Origin: Candidatus Methylomirabilota bacterium
GTDB lineage: Bacteria > Methylomirabilota > Methylomirabilia > Methylomirabilales > Methylomirabilaceae
Length of the DNA: 6,734 bases
Direction: 5' to 3'
Assembly: GCA_003105305.1 (NCBI GenBank)
Contig: PQAQ01000259.1
Span: 1 to 6,734, forward strand
The translations under genes were made by a program, and so were the position numbers. Of the stretch, positions 1-5,092 are shown one piece after another (positions within the stretch are counted from its first letter, which is position 1; each line of letters starts with the position of its first letter). A model generated the notes under the pieces. It saw only the letters and a list, made by a program, of their open reading frames with translations. It had not been told where the DNA came from and made no database searches.

Positions 1-9
1 TGATGGTGT

Positions 10-26
10 TAGTTTTACAAAAACTA
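10..26. repeat. AT-rich perfect inverted repeat (7-bp arms)
   Basis: TAGTTTT (10-16) and AAAACTA (20-26) are perfect reverse complements around a 3-base loop. No T-run follows on the + strand, so a standard intrinsic terminator is not indicated. It may mark the end of an upstream gene outside the window or be an operator-like site. Arms this short and AT-rich can arise by chance. Confidence 0.35.
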
Positions 27-32
27 GGCATC

Positions 33-63
33 CAGCTCTAAGGCGTCTTACGCAGAGCGGCTG
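33..63. repeat. Imperfect hairpin of three stacked short stems
   Basis: CAGC (33-36) pairs with GCTG (60-63), TCT (37-39) with AGA (54-56), and GCGT (43-46) with ACGC (50-53). The loop is CTT, with one 3-base bulge on each side. All eleven pairs are Watson-Crick. It lies about 40 bases upstream of the antitoxin promoter. It could be a transcript end, a small structured RNA or a recombination site. I cannot choose between these, and no flanking signature is present. Confidence 0.35.
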
Positions 64-104
64 TGAAAGAGGACTAAGTGAATAAACTCCATCTTGCCTT
101 ACGC

Positions 105-133
105 TTGACTTGGAGGACATATGTCTATACGAT
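105..133 (+). promoter_or_regulatory. Predicted sigma70 promoter with internal palindromic operator, antitoxin gene
   Basis: A -35 box TTGACT (105-110) and a -10 box TACGAT (128-133) are separated by 17 bases. Between them lies the perfect 10-bp palindrome GACATATGTC (116-125). Ribbon-helix-helix antitoxins of the BrnA type are known to repress their own operons by binding palindromes at the promoter, so this is a natural autorepression site. The -10 matches the consensus at only four of six positions. An overlapping TATACG (126-131) would need a 15-base spacer. Confidence 0.5.
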
Positions 134-168
134 GGTGCCGTGAGAGTTGACTGGAGCGAGGTTGCAAT

Positions 169-498
169 ATGAAAAAGATCGTCGCTGAACCGTATCGGGA
201 CATTGATTTCTCCCATGCCAAGCGGGGTGCGGTTATCAAACCGGAACCTGGCAAGACGAAGATTTCCATCCGGCTCGATAACACTATCCTTGACTACTTT
301 CGCTCGGCGGTTGATGAGGCGGGCGGCGGGAACTATCAAACACTGATCAACGACGCCCTGTTTGCGTATATTCAGCAGCAGTCTGTCCTGGAAGCAGTCC
401 GGCAGGTTGTCAGGGAGGAACTCGCTCAGCCCAAATCCGGGCGGAGTCTCGCTCGGCGTTCGGTAGGAGGTCGTACCAGCACGGCGCTGGTCAGATGA
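169..498 (+). CDS. BrnA-like ribbon-helix-helix antitoxin / transcriptional repressor, no visible toxin partner
   Basis: This 109-residue protein has the BrnA_antitoxin-type core at about residues 28-69. A basic strand (KTKISIRLD) is followed by helix 1 (TILDYFRSAVDEA), a GGGNYQ turn and helix 2 (TLINDALFAYI). This is the ribbon-helix-helix fold, which dimerises and binds DNA through the paired strands. In the known BrnTA systems BrnA neutralises the ribonuclease BrnT and represses the operon. Residues 70-88 form a probable helix and residues 89-109 a basic tail. The ATG at 169 has GAGG (158-161) seven bases upstream. brnT normally lies directly upstream of brnA and close to it or overlapping, but bases 1-168 hold no reading frame resembling it and nothing downstream does either. 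The gene may therefore be an orphan antitoxin, or a CopG-like regulator recruited from one. Family assignment is fairly firm; the function without a toxin is inference. Confidence 0.75.
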   Translation: MKKIVAEPYRDIDFSHAKRGAVIKPEPGKTKISIRLDNTILDYFRSAVDEAGGGNYQTLINDALFAYIQQQSVLEAVRQVVREELAQPKSGRSLARRSVGGRTSTALVR

Positions 499-547
499 CG
501 CATTCAGCTGACGACGAGGCGTGTGGGAGACGGCAGATCAGACCGTC

Positions 548-613
548 ATGGAAATCCCCACCGACCTCGTTTCAAAGGTTCGAGGGTTGATCGCCAAGTA
601 CCACGCGGCGTAA
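548..613 (+). pseudogene. Possible remnant or micro-ORF of 21 residues
   Basis: The + strand reads MEIPTDLVSKVRGLIAKYHAA before TAA at 611-613. The frame stays open back to a stop at 509-511, and a GTG at 521 would give a 30-residue product. The text resembles the amphipathic end of small regulators or antitoxins, but I cannot assign a family. There is no well-spaced ribosome binding site: GGGAG (525-529) is 18 bases from the ATG. It may be the 3' end of a decayed gene, or chance. The rest of 499-763 shows no other coding signal. Confidence 0.2.
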
Positions 614-715
614 CGTATGGCCAATCGGGGGTCGGCCGCTTGAGCCCAAACCAGTTCATTATGTGACGAACCTGCGCTATTCTCCAGACACTCGAAGGCT
701 GTTACGATGCGGCGT

Positions 716-736
716 CTAATAGTATGTGGGTATTAG
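716..736. repeat. Small inverted repeat upstream of the protease gene
   Basis: CTAATA (716-721) and TATTAG (731-736) are perfect reverse complements separated by 9 bases. They end about a dozen bases before the protease gene's AGGAGAG ribosome binding site. The spacing of about 15 bases between arm centres suits binding of a dimeric regulator better than an RNA hairpin. I see no convincing -35/-10 pair in 614-763. The arms are short, so this is tentative. Confidence 0.25.
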
Positions 737-763
737 GCAGTTGGATCAGGAGAGAGCAAGCTG

Positions 764-1648
764 ATGATAGCTCGCATCGCAACCCTACCGCTTCTCGTAG
801 CCCTATTGGTATCGCCAGCGCCTTCGGAGGGACAAGCCTTGAACGAAGCTTTCTTGCGGAGTACTGCACTAATCACATTCGGAAAATCAGCGGGCACGGG
901 GTTCTTTTTGTTCCGCCCCGTAAATGGGGATCAGGGTCACGTGCTCCTGGTTACGAACAAACACGTTCTGCCTCCAATCGGCTCACCCCAAAACGTTCAG
1001 ATTCGCGTCACCATCGGTACTGGAGACAAAGCTGCCGTTAGATTCGTAGATATTCCCGTCGTAGGGACAGATGGGCGGTACCTGCCCAACGTCCGGTTGC
1101 ATCCCACCCCAGGTTTTGACGTAGCGGCCTTGAATGTAACGGAGGCTATCGTCAAGCAGGGAATCCAAGGTGCTTGGCTGCCACTCGACTTGCTGTCTAC
1201 GCCGGAACGCCTGAAGAACGAAAACATCACAGTCGGAGATGAGATATTCCTGCTCGGATATCCCAACGCAATTTTCGATGCCCGGAACGCTTCGCCAATC
1301 CTCCGCACCGGCGTCATCGCTACCGTTCCAAGCGAGGGTTACGCATTTAATGATGCCCTCAAGAAGCAGTTTGGCTTGCCAGATCGCATTGACGGGTTCT
1401 TGATCGACGCCAACGTGTTTCCCGGATCCAGCGGCAGTGTGGTGGTCCTGAAACAGCAGTCGACGACCATCGGCCCCAGAGGCGAAACCCTCGTCAGCGG
1501 CGCCAAAAAAGTCCCGTACATTCTCGGCATCGTCTCCGGATCGATCCCAATTGCCGATACTGCGCTCGGAACGACACAACGAATGGGTCTTGGGATTGTC
1601 TATTCATCTGAAGCGATCCGGGCGGTTGTTGAGCTTTTTCCAAAGTGA
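764..1648 (+). CDS. Secreted trypsin-like serine protease (S1 family, Trypsin_2-like domain)
   Basis: This 294-residue protein starts with a Sec signal peptide: MIAR, a hydrophobic run over residues 5-16, and a likely cut after GQA at about residue 25. The mature part is one chymotrypsin-fold domain. GTGFFL at 44-49 matches the strand before the catalytic histidine. H67 lies in VTNKHV, D119 in FDVAAL and S223 in FPGSSGS, giving a complete His-Asp-Ser triad. GSSGS replaces the classical GDSGG; similar variants occur in bacterial trypsin-like peptidases. No PDZ domain follows, so this is not DegP/HtrA-like. It should act in the periplasm or outside the cell; its substrate is unknown. The ATG at 764 has AGGAGAG (748-754) nine bases upstream, which decides the start. 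The gene stands alone, with 125 bases before the endonuclease gene. Its place between an antitoxin and a restriction system may be simple co-residence in an accessory region. Confidence 0.8.
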   Translation: MIARIATLPLLVALLVSPAPSEGQALNEAFLRSTALITFGKSAGTGFFLFRPVNGDQGHVLLVTNKHVLPPIGSPQNVQIRVTIGTGDKAAVRFVDIPVVGTDGRYLPNVRLHPTPGFDVAALNVTEAIVKQGIQGAWLPLDLLSTPERLKNENITVGDEIFLLGYPNAIFDARNASPILRTGVIATVPSEGYAFNDALKKQFGLPDRIDGFLIDANVFPGSSGSVVVLKQQSTTIGPRGETLVSGAKKVPYILGIVSGSIPIADTALGTTQRMGLGIVYSSEAIRAVVELFPK

Positions 1649-1706
1649 GCATACTACAGCGTAGTGACGCGGTGGAGCAGATCGCCAGCTCGCATTTGCT
1701 CGCCGC

Positions 1707-1734
1707 GGCCACTCGCTGTTAACGGTCGTTGGCC
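1707..1734. repeat. Inverted repeat in the protease-endonuclease intergenic region
   Basis: GGCCA (1707-1711) and TGGCC (1730-1734) are reverse complements, with the 6-bp palindrome GTTAAC near the centre of the interval. A separate perfect repeat, ACTAC/GTAGT, occupies 1653-1665 just after the protease stop. Neither is followed by a T-run on the + strand. The GGCCA pair ends 22 bases before the extended -10 of the endonuclease gene, so it could be a regulator site. This is inference from position only. Confidence 0.25.
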
Positions 1735-1755
1735 TCAAAAAGAAAGGGATGAATC

Positions 1756-1764
1756 TGCTATAGT
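1756..1764 (+). promoter_or_regulatory. Extended -10 promoter giving a probable leaderless endonuclease mRNA
   Basis: TGC-TATAGT is an extended -10 element: TG at 1756-1757 and the hexamer at 1759-1764, five of six to consensus. No good -35 lies 16-18 bases upstream, which extended -10 promoters tolerate. Transcription would start around 1771, and the endonuclease ATG is at 1774. The message would therefore carry at most a few untranslated bases. No Shine-Dalgarno sequence lies in the 20 bases before the ATG; the nearest purine run, AAAGGGAT (1743-1750), is too far away. Confidence 0.5.
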
Positions 1765-1773
1765 GTCCGTGCT

Positions 1774-2505
1774 ATGGAACAAGACCAACTCCTCAGTAGA
1801 CTGACAGAACGGACGAAGCTGGCCGTCGCGCATTACTGGCAGACGCGATCCGCGCAACGACACAAGCAAGCGCAGAGCGGCAAAGCGGATCAAGGTCTGC
1901 GCAGCGCTGTAACGGGCGGCGCACAGATGGACGGGTTCATCAATCTGTTCACGGGACTCATCACGCAGGCCGGAATAGCTGAGCAGTATATTTTCAAGAA
2001 AAAGGCCGTGGAGCTTCCGGGGTACTTCAGACCCACGAAGGAATGGGACGTGCTCGTTATCAGAGAACGGACATTGATCGCCGCGATAGAGGCCAAGTCA
2101 CAAGTCGGTCCCTCTTTTGGCAACAACTTCAACAACCGAACTGAGGAGGCGATTGGCAGTGCCCTTGACCTGTGGACAGCGTTTCGGGAACGGGCATATC
2201 TCACGAGTCCACAGCCATTCCTCGGCTACTTCTTCATGCTTGAAGACTGCGATGCGTCAAATCGGCCAGTCGGCGTCCAGGAGCCGCATTTCAAGGTTTT
2301 CCCGGAGTTCGTAGGTGCTTCCTACATGAGGCGCTACGAGTTGTTTTGTCGCAAGCTGGTGCTGGAGCGTCACTACACTGTGTCTGCCTTCATCACTTCG
2401 ACCAGCCACGACGGTCTCGACGGTATTTATAAGACGCCAGCAGAGGACTTATCCATCGAGCGATTTGCGAAGGCGCTGGTCGCCCATGTCGCAACCGTCG
2501 CGTGA
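1774..2505 (+). CDS. Type II restriction endonuclease, XhoI/PaeR7I family
   Basis: This 243-residue protein closely follows the XhoI family pattern (XhoI and PaeR7I are about 246 residues, so it is full length). Family landmarks are DQGLRSAVTGGAQMDGF (39-55), LPGYFRPTKEWDVLV (81-95), the near-invariant KSQVGPSFGNNFNNRTEEA (108-126), and EPHFKVFPEF plus ASYMRRYE further on. D92 with E106-A107-K108 forms the PD-(D/E)xK metal-dependent nuclease centre. Characterised members cut CTCGAG; the specificity here is inferred from family. I see no CTCGAG in the window, but fewer than two would be expected, so that says nothing. The gene precedes its methyltransferase and their reading frames overlap. 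The start at 1774 lacks a Shine-Dalgarno sequence and probably uses a leaderless transcript. No frameshift or lost motif is visible, so it should be active. Confidence 0.93.
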   Translation: MEQDQLLSRLTERTKLAVAHYWQTRSAQRHKQAQSGKADQGLRSAVTGGAQMDGFINLFTGLITQAGIAEQYIFKKKAVELPGYFRPTKEWDVLVIRERTLIAAIEAKSQVGPSFGNNFNNRTEEAIGSALDLWTAFRERAYLTSPQPFLGYFFMLEDCDASNRPVGVQEPHFKVFPEFVGASYMRRYELFCRKLVLERHYTVSAFITSTSHDGLDGIYKTPAEDLSIERFAKALVAHVATVA

Positions 2506-3418
2506 GGCTATGGCACCGACGTTTCATCGGTTGATTAACGGCGATGCGCGGGATTTGTCCTTCCTGGATGATGAGTCGGTACATCTCGTCGTCACGTCCC
2601 CACCTTACTGGAGTCTCAAACGATACAACGAGAATCCCGATCAGTTGGGGCATATTCAGGATTATGAGGCATTTCTGGCTGAATTGGAAAAGGTGTGGAG
2701 GCATGTCTTTCGTATCCTTGTTCCCGGCGGACGGTTGGTGTGCGTGGTGGGTGATGTCTGCGTGGCCAGACGTAACTTCGGACGACATCTTGTCTTTCCT
2801 CTTCATGCTGACATTTGCGTCATATGCCGACGCATAGGCTTTGACAATCTTAATCCTATCGTCTGGCACAAAATCGCCAACGCGTCTTATGAAGTGGCCA
2901 ACGGGTCCAAATTCTTAGGGAAACCATACGAACCTAACGCCATCATCAAGAACGACATGGAATTCATCCTCATGCAGCGCAAGCCGGGAGGCTATCGGCA
3001 ACCGTCTGATTCACAGCGCAAGACCAGCAAGATATCCAAGGATGAGTTTGATCGGTGGTTTCAACAAATTTGGACTATCCCTGGAGCGTCAACTAAGCAA
3101 CACCCCGCTCCGTTTCCGCTGGAACTGGCGACCCGGCTGGCTCGCATGTTCTCTTTCACGGGCGACACAGTACTTGACCCGTTTTGCGGGTCCGGGACTA
3201 CGATGATTGCGGCTTTGAGGACGGGTCGCAACAGTATCGGCGTTGAAATCGATCCCGAGTACTGCCGGATGGCAGCGCGATACTTGAAAGCGGAATGCGC
3301 CGACCTCTTTTCTACTGCTAAGCTTATTTTTGAGAAGGCCCTTACGGAGCGTGCCTGCCTTGTCAAAGAGGATCACGAGCTGTACGAGGTCCGACCGGCA
3401 AGGAAGAGATTGGAATAA
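2486..3418 (+). CDS. DNA methyltransferase, beta class, SPPY type (probable N4-cytosine), restriction partner
   Basis: Read from ATG 2486 the protein has 310 residues. TSPPYW (37-42) is catalytic motif IV. Motif I, DPFCGSGTT (231-239), comes near the C-terminus, followed by GVEIDPEY (252-259), the adenine-side acidic loop for S-adenosylmethionine. Motif IV before motif I defines the beta class. Serine in SPPY is typical of N4-cytosine enzymes, while beta-class N6-adenine enzymes mostly have DPPY; the base modified is therefore inferred. It should protect the endonuclease's site, presumably CTCGAG. The start is uncertain. The frame opens at TTG 2465. ATG 2486 has a weak AGGCG ten bases upstream and overlaps the endonuclease gene by 20 bases. 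ATG 2510 lies just after the endonuclease stop, with GAGG only two bases away. All options imply translational coupling. Core motifs are complete. A lysine/arginine-rich segment (about 164-194) before motif I may belong to target recognition. Confidence 0.9.
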   Translation: MSQPSREAMAPTFHRLINGDARDLSFLDDESVHLVVTSPPYWSLKRYNENPDQLGHIQDYEAFLAELEKVWRHVFRILVPGGRLVCVVGDVCVARRNFGRHLVFPLHADICVICRRIGFDNLNPIVWHKIANASYEVANGSKFLGKPYEPNAIIKNDMEFILMQRKPGGYRQPSDSQRKTSKISKDEFDRWFQQIWTIPGASTKQHPAPFPLELATRLARMFSFTGDTVLDPFCGSGTTMIAALRTGRNSIGVEIDPEYCRMAARYLKAECADLFSTAKLIFEKALTERACLVKEDHELYEVRPARKRLE

Positions 3419-3527
3419 GGCAACGAGGTATTCCGCTGAACTTACCTGCCGAGGCCGCTTCGCCGGGGGCTTGCCGTCAGATTGTCATAGTGAATCTGGA
3501 TCTCATTTTTCAGGAGGGATAATCTGT

Positions 3528-3869
3528 ATGCCGGTTATTCTTCGGACGGGGTTATTGCTGGCGCTTTCAAATGTGTTTATGACATTCGCATGGTACGGCC
3601 ATCTGAAAAATCTGAATCATCAGAGATGGTACGTCGCCGCATTGGCTAGCTGGGGGATCGCGCTCTTCGAATACATGCTCCAGGTACCCGCGAATCGGAT
3701 CGGCTACACGCAACTGAGCGTCTCGCAGCTCAAGATCATGCAGGAGGTCATCGCGTTATCGGTGTTTGCGCCGTTTGCCGTCCTCTATATGGACCAGCCG
3801 CTCAAACTCGATTACCTGTGGGCGGCGATGTGTCTGCTCGGTGCGGTCTATTTTATCTTTCGTTCATAA
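3528..3869 (+). CDS. DUF486 (DMT-superfamily-like) small membrane protein
   Basis: This 113-residue protein has four hydrophobic segments at about 5-22, 35-52, 70-88 and 93-111. It carries the hallmark text of DUF486 proteins: FAWYGHL in the first loop, then FEYMLQVPANRIGY, LSVSQLKIMQEVI and a final LDYLWAAMCLLGAVYFIF. Its length matches the family (about 110-117). It sits in the inner membrane. It resembles a half-sized drug/metabolite transporter unit, but no substrate is established for the family. The frame is open back to 3330 within the methyltransferase gene, but the ATG at 3528 has a strong AGGAGGG (3512-3518) nine bases upstream and begins exactly where family members begin. The 109 bases between the methyltransferase stop and this gene hold no clear terminator or promoter. 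This is probably the first gene of the ancestral chromosome after the accessory block. Confidence 0.88.
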   Translation: MPVILRTGLLLALSNVFMTFAWYGHLKNLNHQRWYVAALASWGIALFEYMLQVPANRIGYTQLSVSQLKIMQEVIALSVFAPFAVLYMDQPLKLDYLWAAMCLLGAVYFIFRS

Positions 3870-3912
3870 TCCTGTACCTCGGAGAGTTTCCATATGGCCC
3901 TAGTGAGATGCG

Positions 3913-3942
3913 AAAAATGCTTGACGTCTTTCCGTCATTTTT
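3913..3942. terminator. Imperfect A/T-flanked hairpin after the DUF486 gene, possible bidirectional terminator
   Basis: AAAAAT (3913-3918) pairs with ATTTTT (3937-3942), and GACG (3923-3926) with CGTC (3933-3936). The loop is TCTTTC, and GCTT (3919-3922) is bulged on one side. A short stem ending in a T-run fits an intrinsic terminator 44 bases past the DUF486 stop, but the GC part is only four pairs. The right-hand T-run and stem also form the spacer of the promoter described at 3921-3950. Confidence 0.35.
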
Positions 3943-3950
3943 GATATAAA
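3921..3950 (+). promoter_or_regulatory. Predicted strong sigma70 promoter (P1) for the M23 peptidase gene
   Basis: TTGACG (3921-3926) matches the -35 consensus at five of six, and TATAAA (3945-3950) the -10 at five of six, with an 18-base spacer. An AT-rich run lies on both sides. It would give a 5' leader of roughly 70 bases before ATG 4026. The -35 is part of the hairpin at 3913-3942. Confidence 0.6.
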
Positions 3951-3978
3951 AAACTGCTCTTCCCGCCATACGCATCGC

Positions 3979-4007
3979 TTGACTGTCGTTCGTGAACGGA
4001 ATAATAC
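3979..4007 (+). promoter_or_regulatory. Second candidate promoter (P2) with palindrome in the spacer, M23 peptidase gene
   Basis: TTGACT (3979-3984) is a good -35. The -10 could be TAATAC (4002-4007, 17-base spacer) or AATAAT (4000-4005, 15-base spacer); both are imperfect. The spacer contains CGTTC-GT-GAACG (3987-3998), a perfect inverted repeat with 5-base arms, placed where a repressor would block transcription. The regulator is unknown. The arms run GTTC then GAAC, opposite in order to the LexA-type GAAC-N4-GTTC box, so I do not call an SOS site. Confidence 0.35.
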
Positions 4008-4025
4008 TGGAAAGGATACGGCTCG

Positions 4026-4991
4026 ATGGCAAAGAAGTTTTTTACGATCCTCGTCCTTCCCGATGCCGGTTCTCAGATTCGCAGATTTCACATCGCGAAA
4101 CCCCTGCTCAGTGTGTTGGCCGGCGCTGTGAGTCTCGTCTTCGTCGCCTTTCTGTTCCTGATCTATCAGACGGTCAGTCATACGGGTCACATGCTGGAGC
4201 TTCGCCAACTTCGAAGCCTGTCGAGCGAGCAGGCCAACCTGTTGCAGAAGTTCGAACGGCTCCAGAATCAGATGGCCCAGCTCCGGGAGTTCGATGTCCG
4301 TCTGCGGACAGCCGCCGGGCTTGAGGTAAAGGGGGCGGAGAGCGCGATGATCGGTGTGGGCGGCGCCGATACGGTAAGCGCACGTGCCCTGATGGTGGCG
4401 GCGCTGGCCCATCAGACCTCGCCCGTCGGGTCTTCGACAAAGGTCGGAGTCGACAGCCTCGGCGGGGAGCTTGATCGTTTGAGTCGAGAGATCAACGATC
4501 GCAACAGGAGTTTCCAGGGTCTCTTGGGGGCACTCGAAGCGAAGCGGAGTCTTCTGGCGTCTACTCCGACTATCTGGCCGGTTAAAGGATGGCTTACGGC
4601 CGGGTTCGGGCAGCGACGTTCGCCCTTTACCGGACGGAAAGAGATGCACGAAGGCGTTGATATTGCGAACAGCCCAGGAACGCCCATTATCGCTCCAGCG
4701 GACGGGGTGGTGACGTATACGGGGCCGCTTGGCGCATTTGGCAACGTCGTCTCAGTAAACCACGGCAACAAAATCTCGACCTTTTATGGTCACCTGCAAC
4801 AGGAAAAGGTCGCTCAGGGACAGCGGGTAAGAAGAGGAGATGTGATCGGTCTAGTGGGAGCAACAGGCCGCGTAACCGGGCCTCACCTTCACTACGAAAT
4901 ACAGGTGAATGAAGTGCCTGTTGATCCGACGAAATATGTTATCGATCCAGATGCGGTGAAATATCTGGCGAATAGCCAATCGAACGATTAG
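4026..4991 (+). CDS. Membrane-anchored M23 (LytM-type) peptidase with coiled coil
   Basis: This 321-residue protein has a short cytoplasmic N-terminus (MAKKFFTILVLPDAG) typical of this M23 subgroup. One transmembrane helix follows (about 27-49), then a periplasmic coiled coil (about 56-90) and a second heptad-rich stretch (about 145-178). The C-terminal zinc peptidase domain covers about 184-305. Zinc and catalytic residues are all present: H208 and D212 in HEGVD, H256 in YGHL, and H287/H289 in GPHLHYE, with H289 the expected third zinc ligand. It should therefore be an active endopeptidase on peptidoglycan cross-links; activity was not shown here. AAAGGA (4011-4016) stands nine bases before ATG 4026. 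An M23 gene directly upstream of secA recurs in several bacterial lineages (from memory). Here a strong terminator separates the two, so they are not one operon. A long minus-strand frame over its 5' half is a shadow. Confidence 0.92.
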   Translation: MAKKFFTILVLPDAGSQIRRFHIAKPLLSVLAGAVSLVFVAFLFLIYQTVSHTGHMLELRQLRSLSSEQANLLQKFERLQNQMAQLREFDVRLRTAAGLEVKGAESAMIGVGGADTVSARALMVAALAHQTSPVGSSTKVGVDSLGGELDRLSREINDRNRSFQGLLGALEAKRSLLASTPTIWPVKGWLTAGFGQRRSPFTGRKEMHEGVDIANSPGTPIIAPADGVVTYTGPLGAFGNVVSVNHGNKISTFYGHLQQEKVAQGQRVRRGDVIGLVGATGRVTGPHLHYEIQVNEVPVDPTKYVIDPDAVKYLANSQSND

Positions 4992-5025
4992 TCCACCGAT
5001 TGTGTAGCGGCGGAGCTCGGATGTA

Positions 5026-5060
5026 AACCCCTAGAGGACCGGATCCTCTAGGGGTTTTTT
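5026..5060 (+). terminator. Strong rho-independent terminator after the M23 peptidase gene
   Basis: A perfect 14-bp stem joins 5026-5039 (beginning AAACCCCTAG) to 5044-5057, around the tetraloop CGGA. It runs into TTTTTT (5055-5060). It begins 35 bases after the peptidase stop. The A-run on the left arm means it could also stop transcription from the opposite strand. It isolates secA from upstream reading. Confidence 0.93.
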
Positions 5061-5092
5061 GTTGCATTGGATGAGTCCGACCGCCGTACCCG

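Noticed and set aside
2..85. 27-codon open frame at the left edge that might be the tail of an upstream gene such as brnT
   Set aside because: The text (GVSFTKTRHPALRRLTQSG and so on) does not resemble BrnT or another family I know, and a frame this short is often open by chance.
600..763. Integron attC-like site considered for the gaps at 600-763 and 1649-1773
   Set aside because: I looked for paired RYYYAAC and GTTRRRY boxes with a palindrome between them and found none that fit.
983..1579. 198-residue minus-strand open frame opposite the protease gene
   Set aside because: Shadow of a real gene: the + strand encodes a protease with signal peptide and full triad, and the minus-strand text shows no domain.
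2393..2869. 158-residue minus-strand frame across the endonuclease-methyltransferase junction
   Set aside because: Opposite two genes with strong family motifs; a shadow.
3330..3869. Longer start for the DUF486 gene inside the methyltransferase gene
   Set aside because: The extra 66 residues are unlike the family, while ATG 3528 has a strong AGGAGGG and begins where family members begin.
3987..3998. LexA/SOS box
   Set aside because: CGTTC-GT-GAACG has its half sites in the opposite order and with the wrong spacing for the GAAC-N4-GTTC type.
3900..4649. 249-residue minus-strand open frame opposite the M23 peptidase gene
   Set aside because: Low-information arginine/proline-rich text overlapping a well-supported gene, with no recognisable motif and no ribosome binding site evidence.
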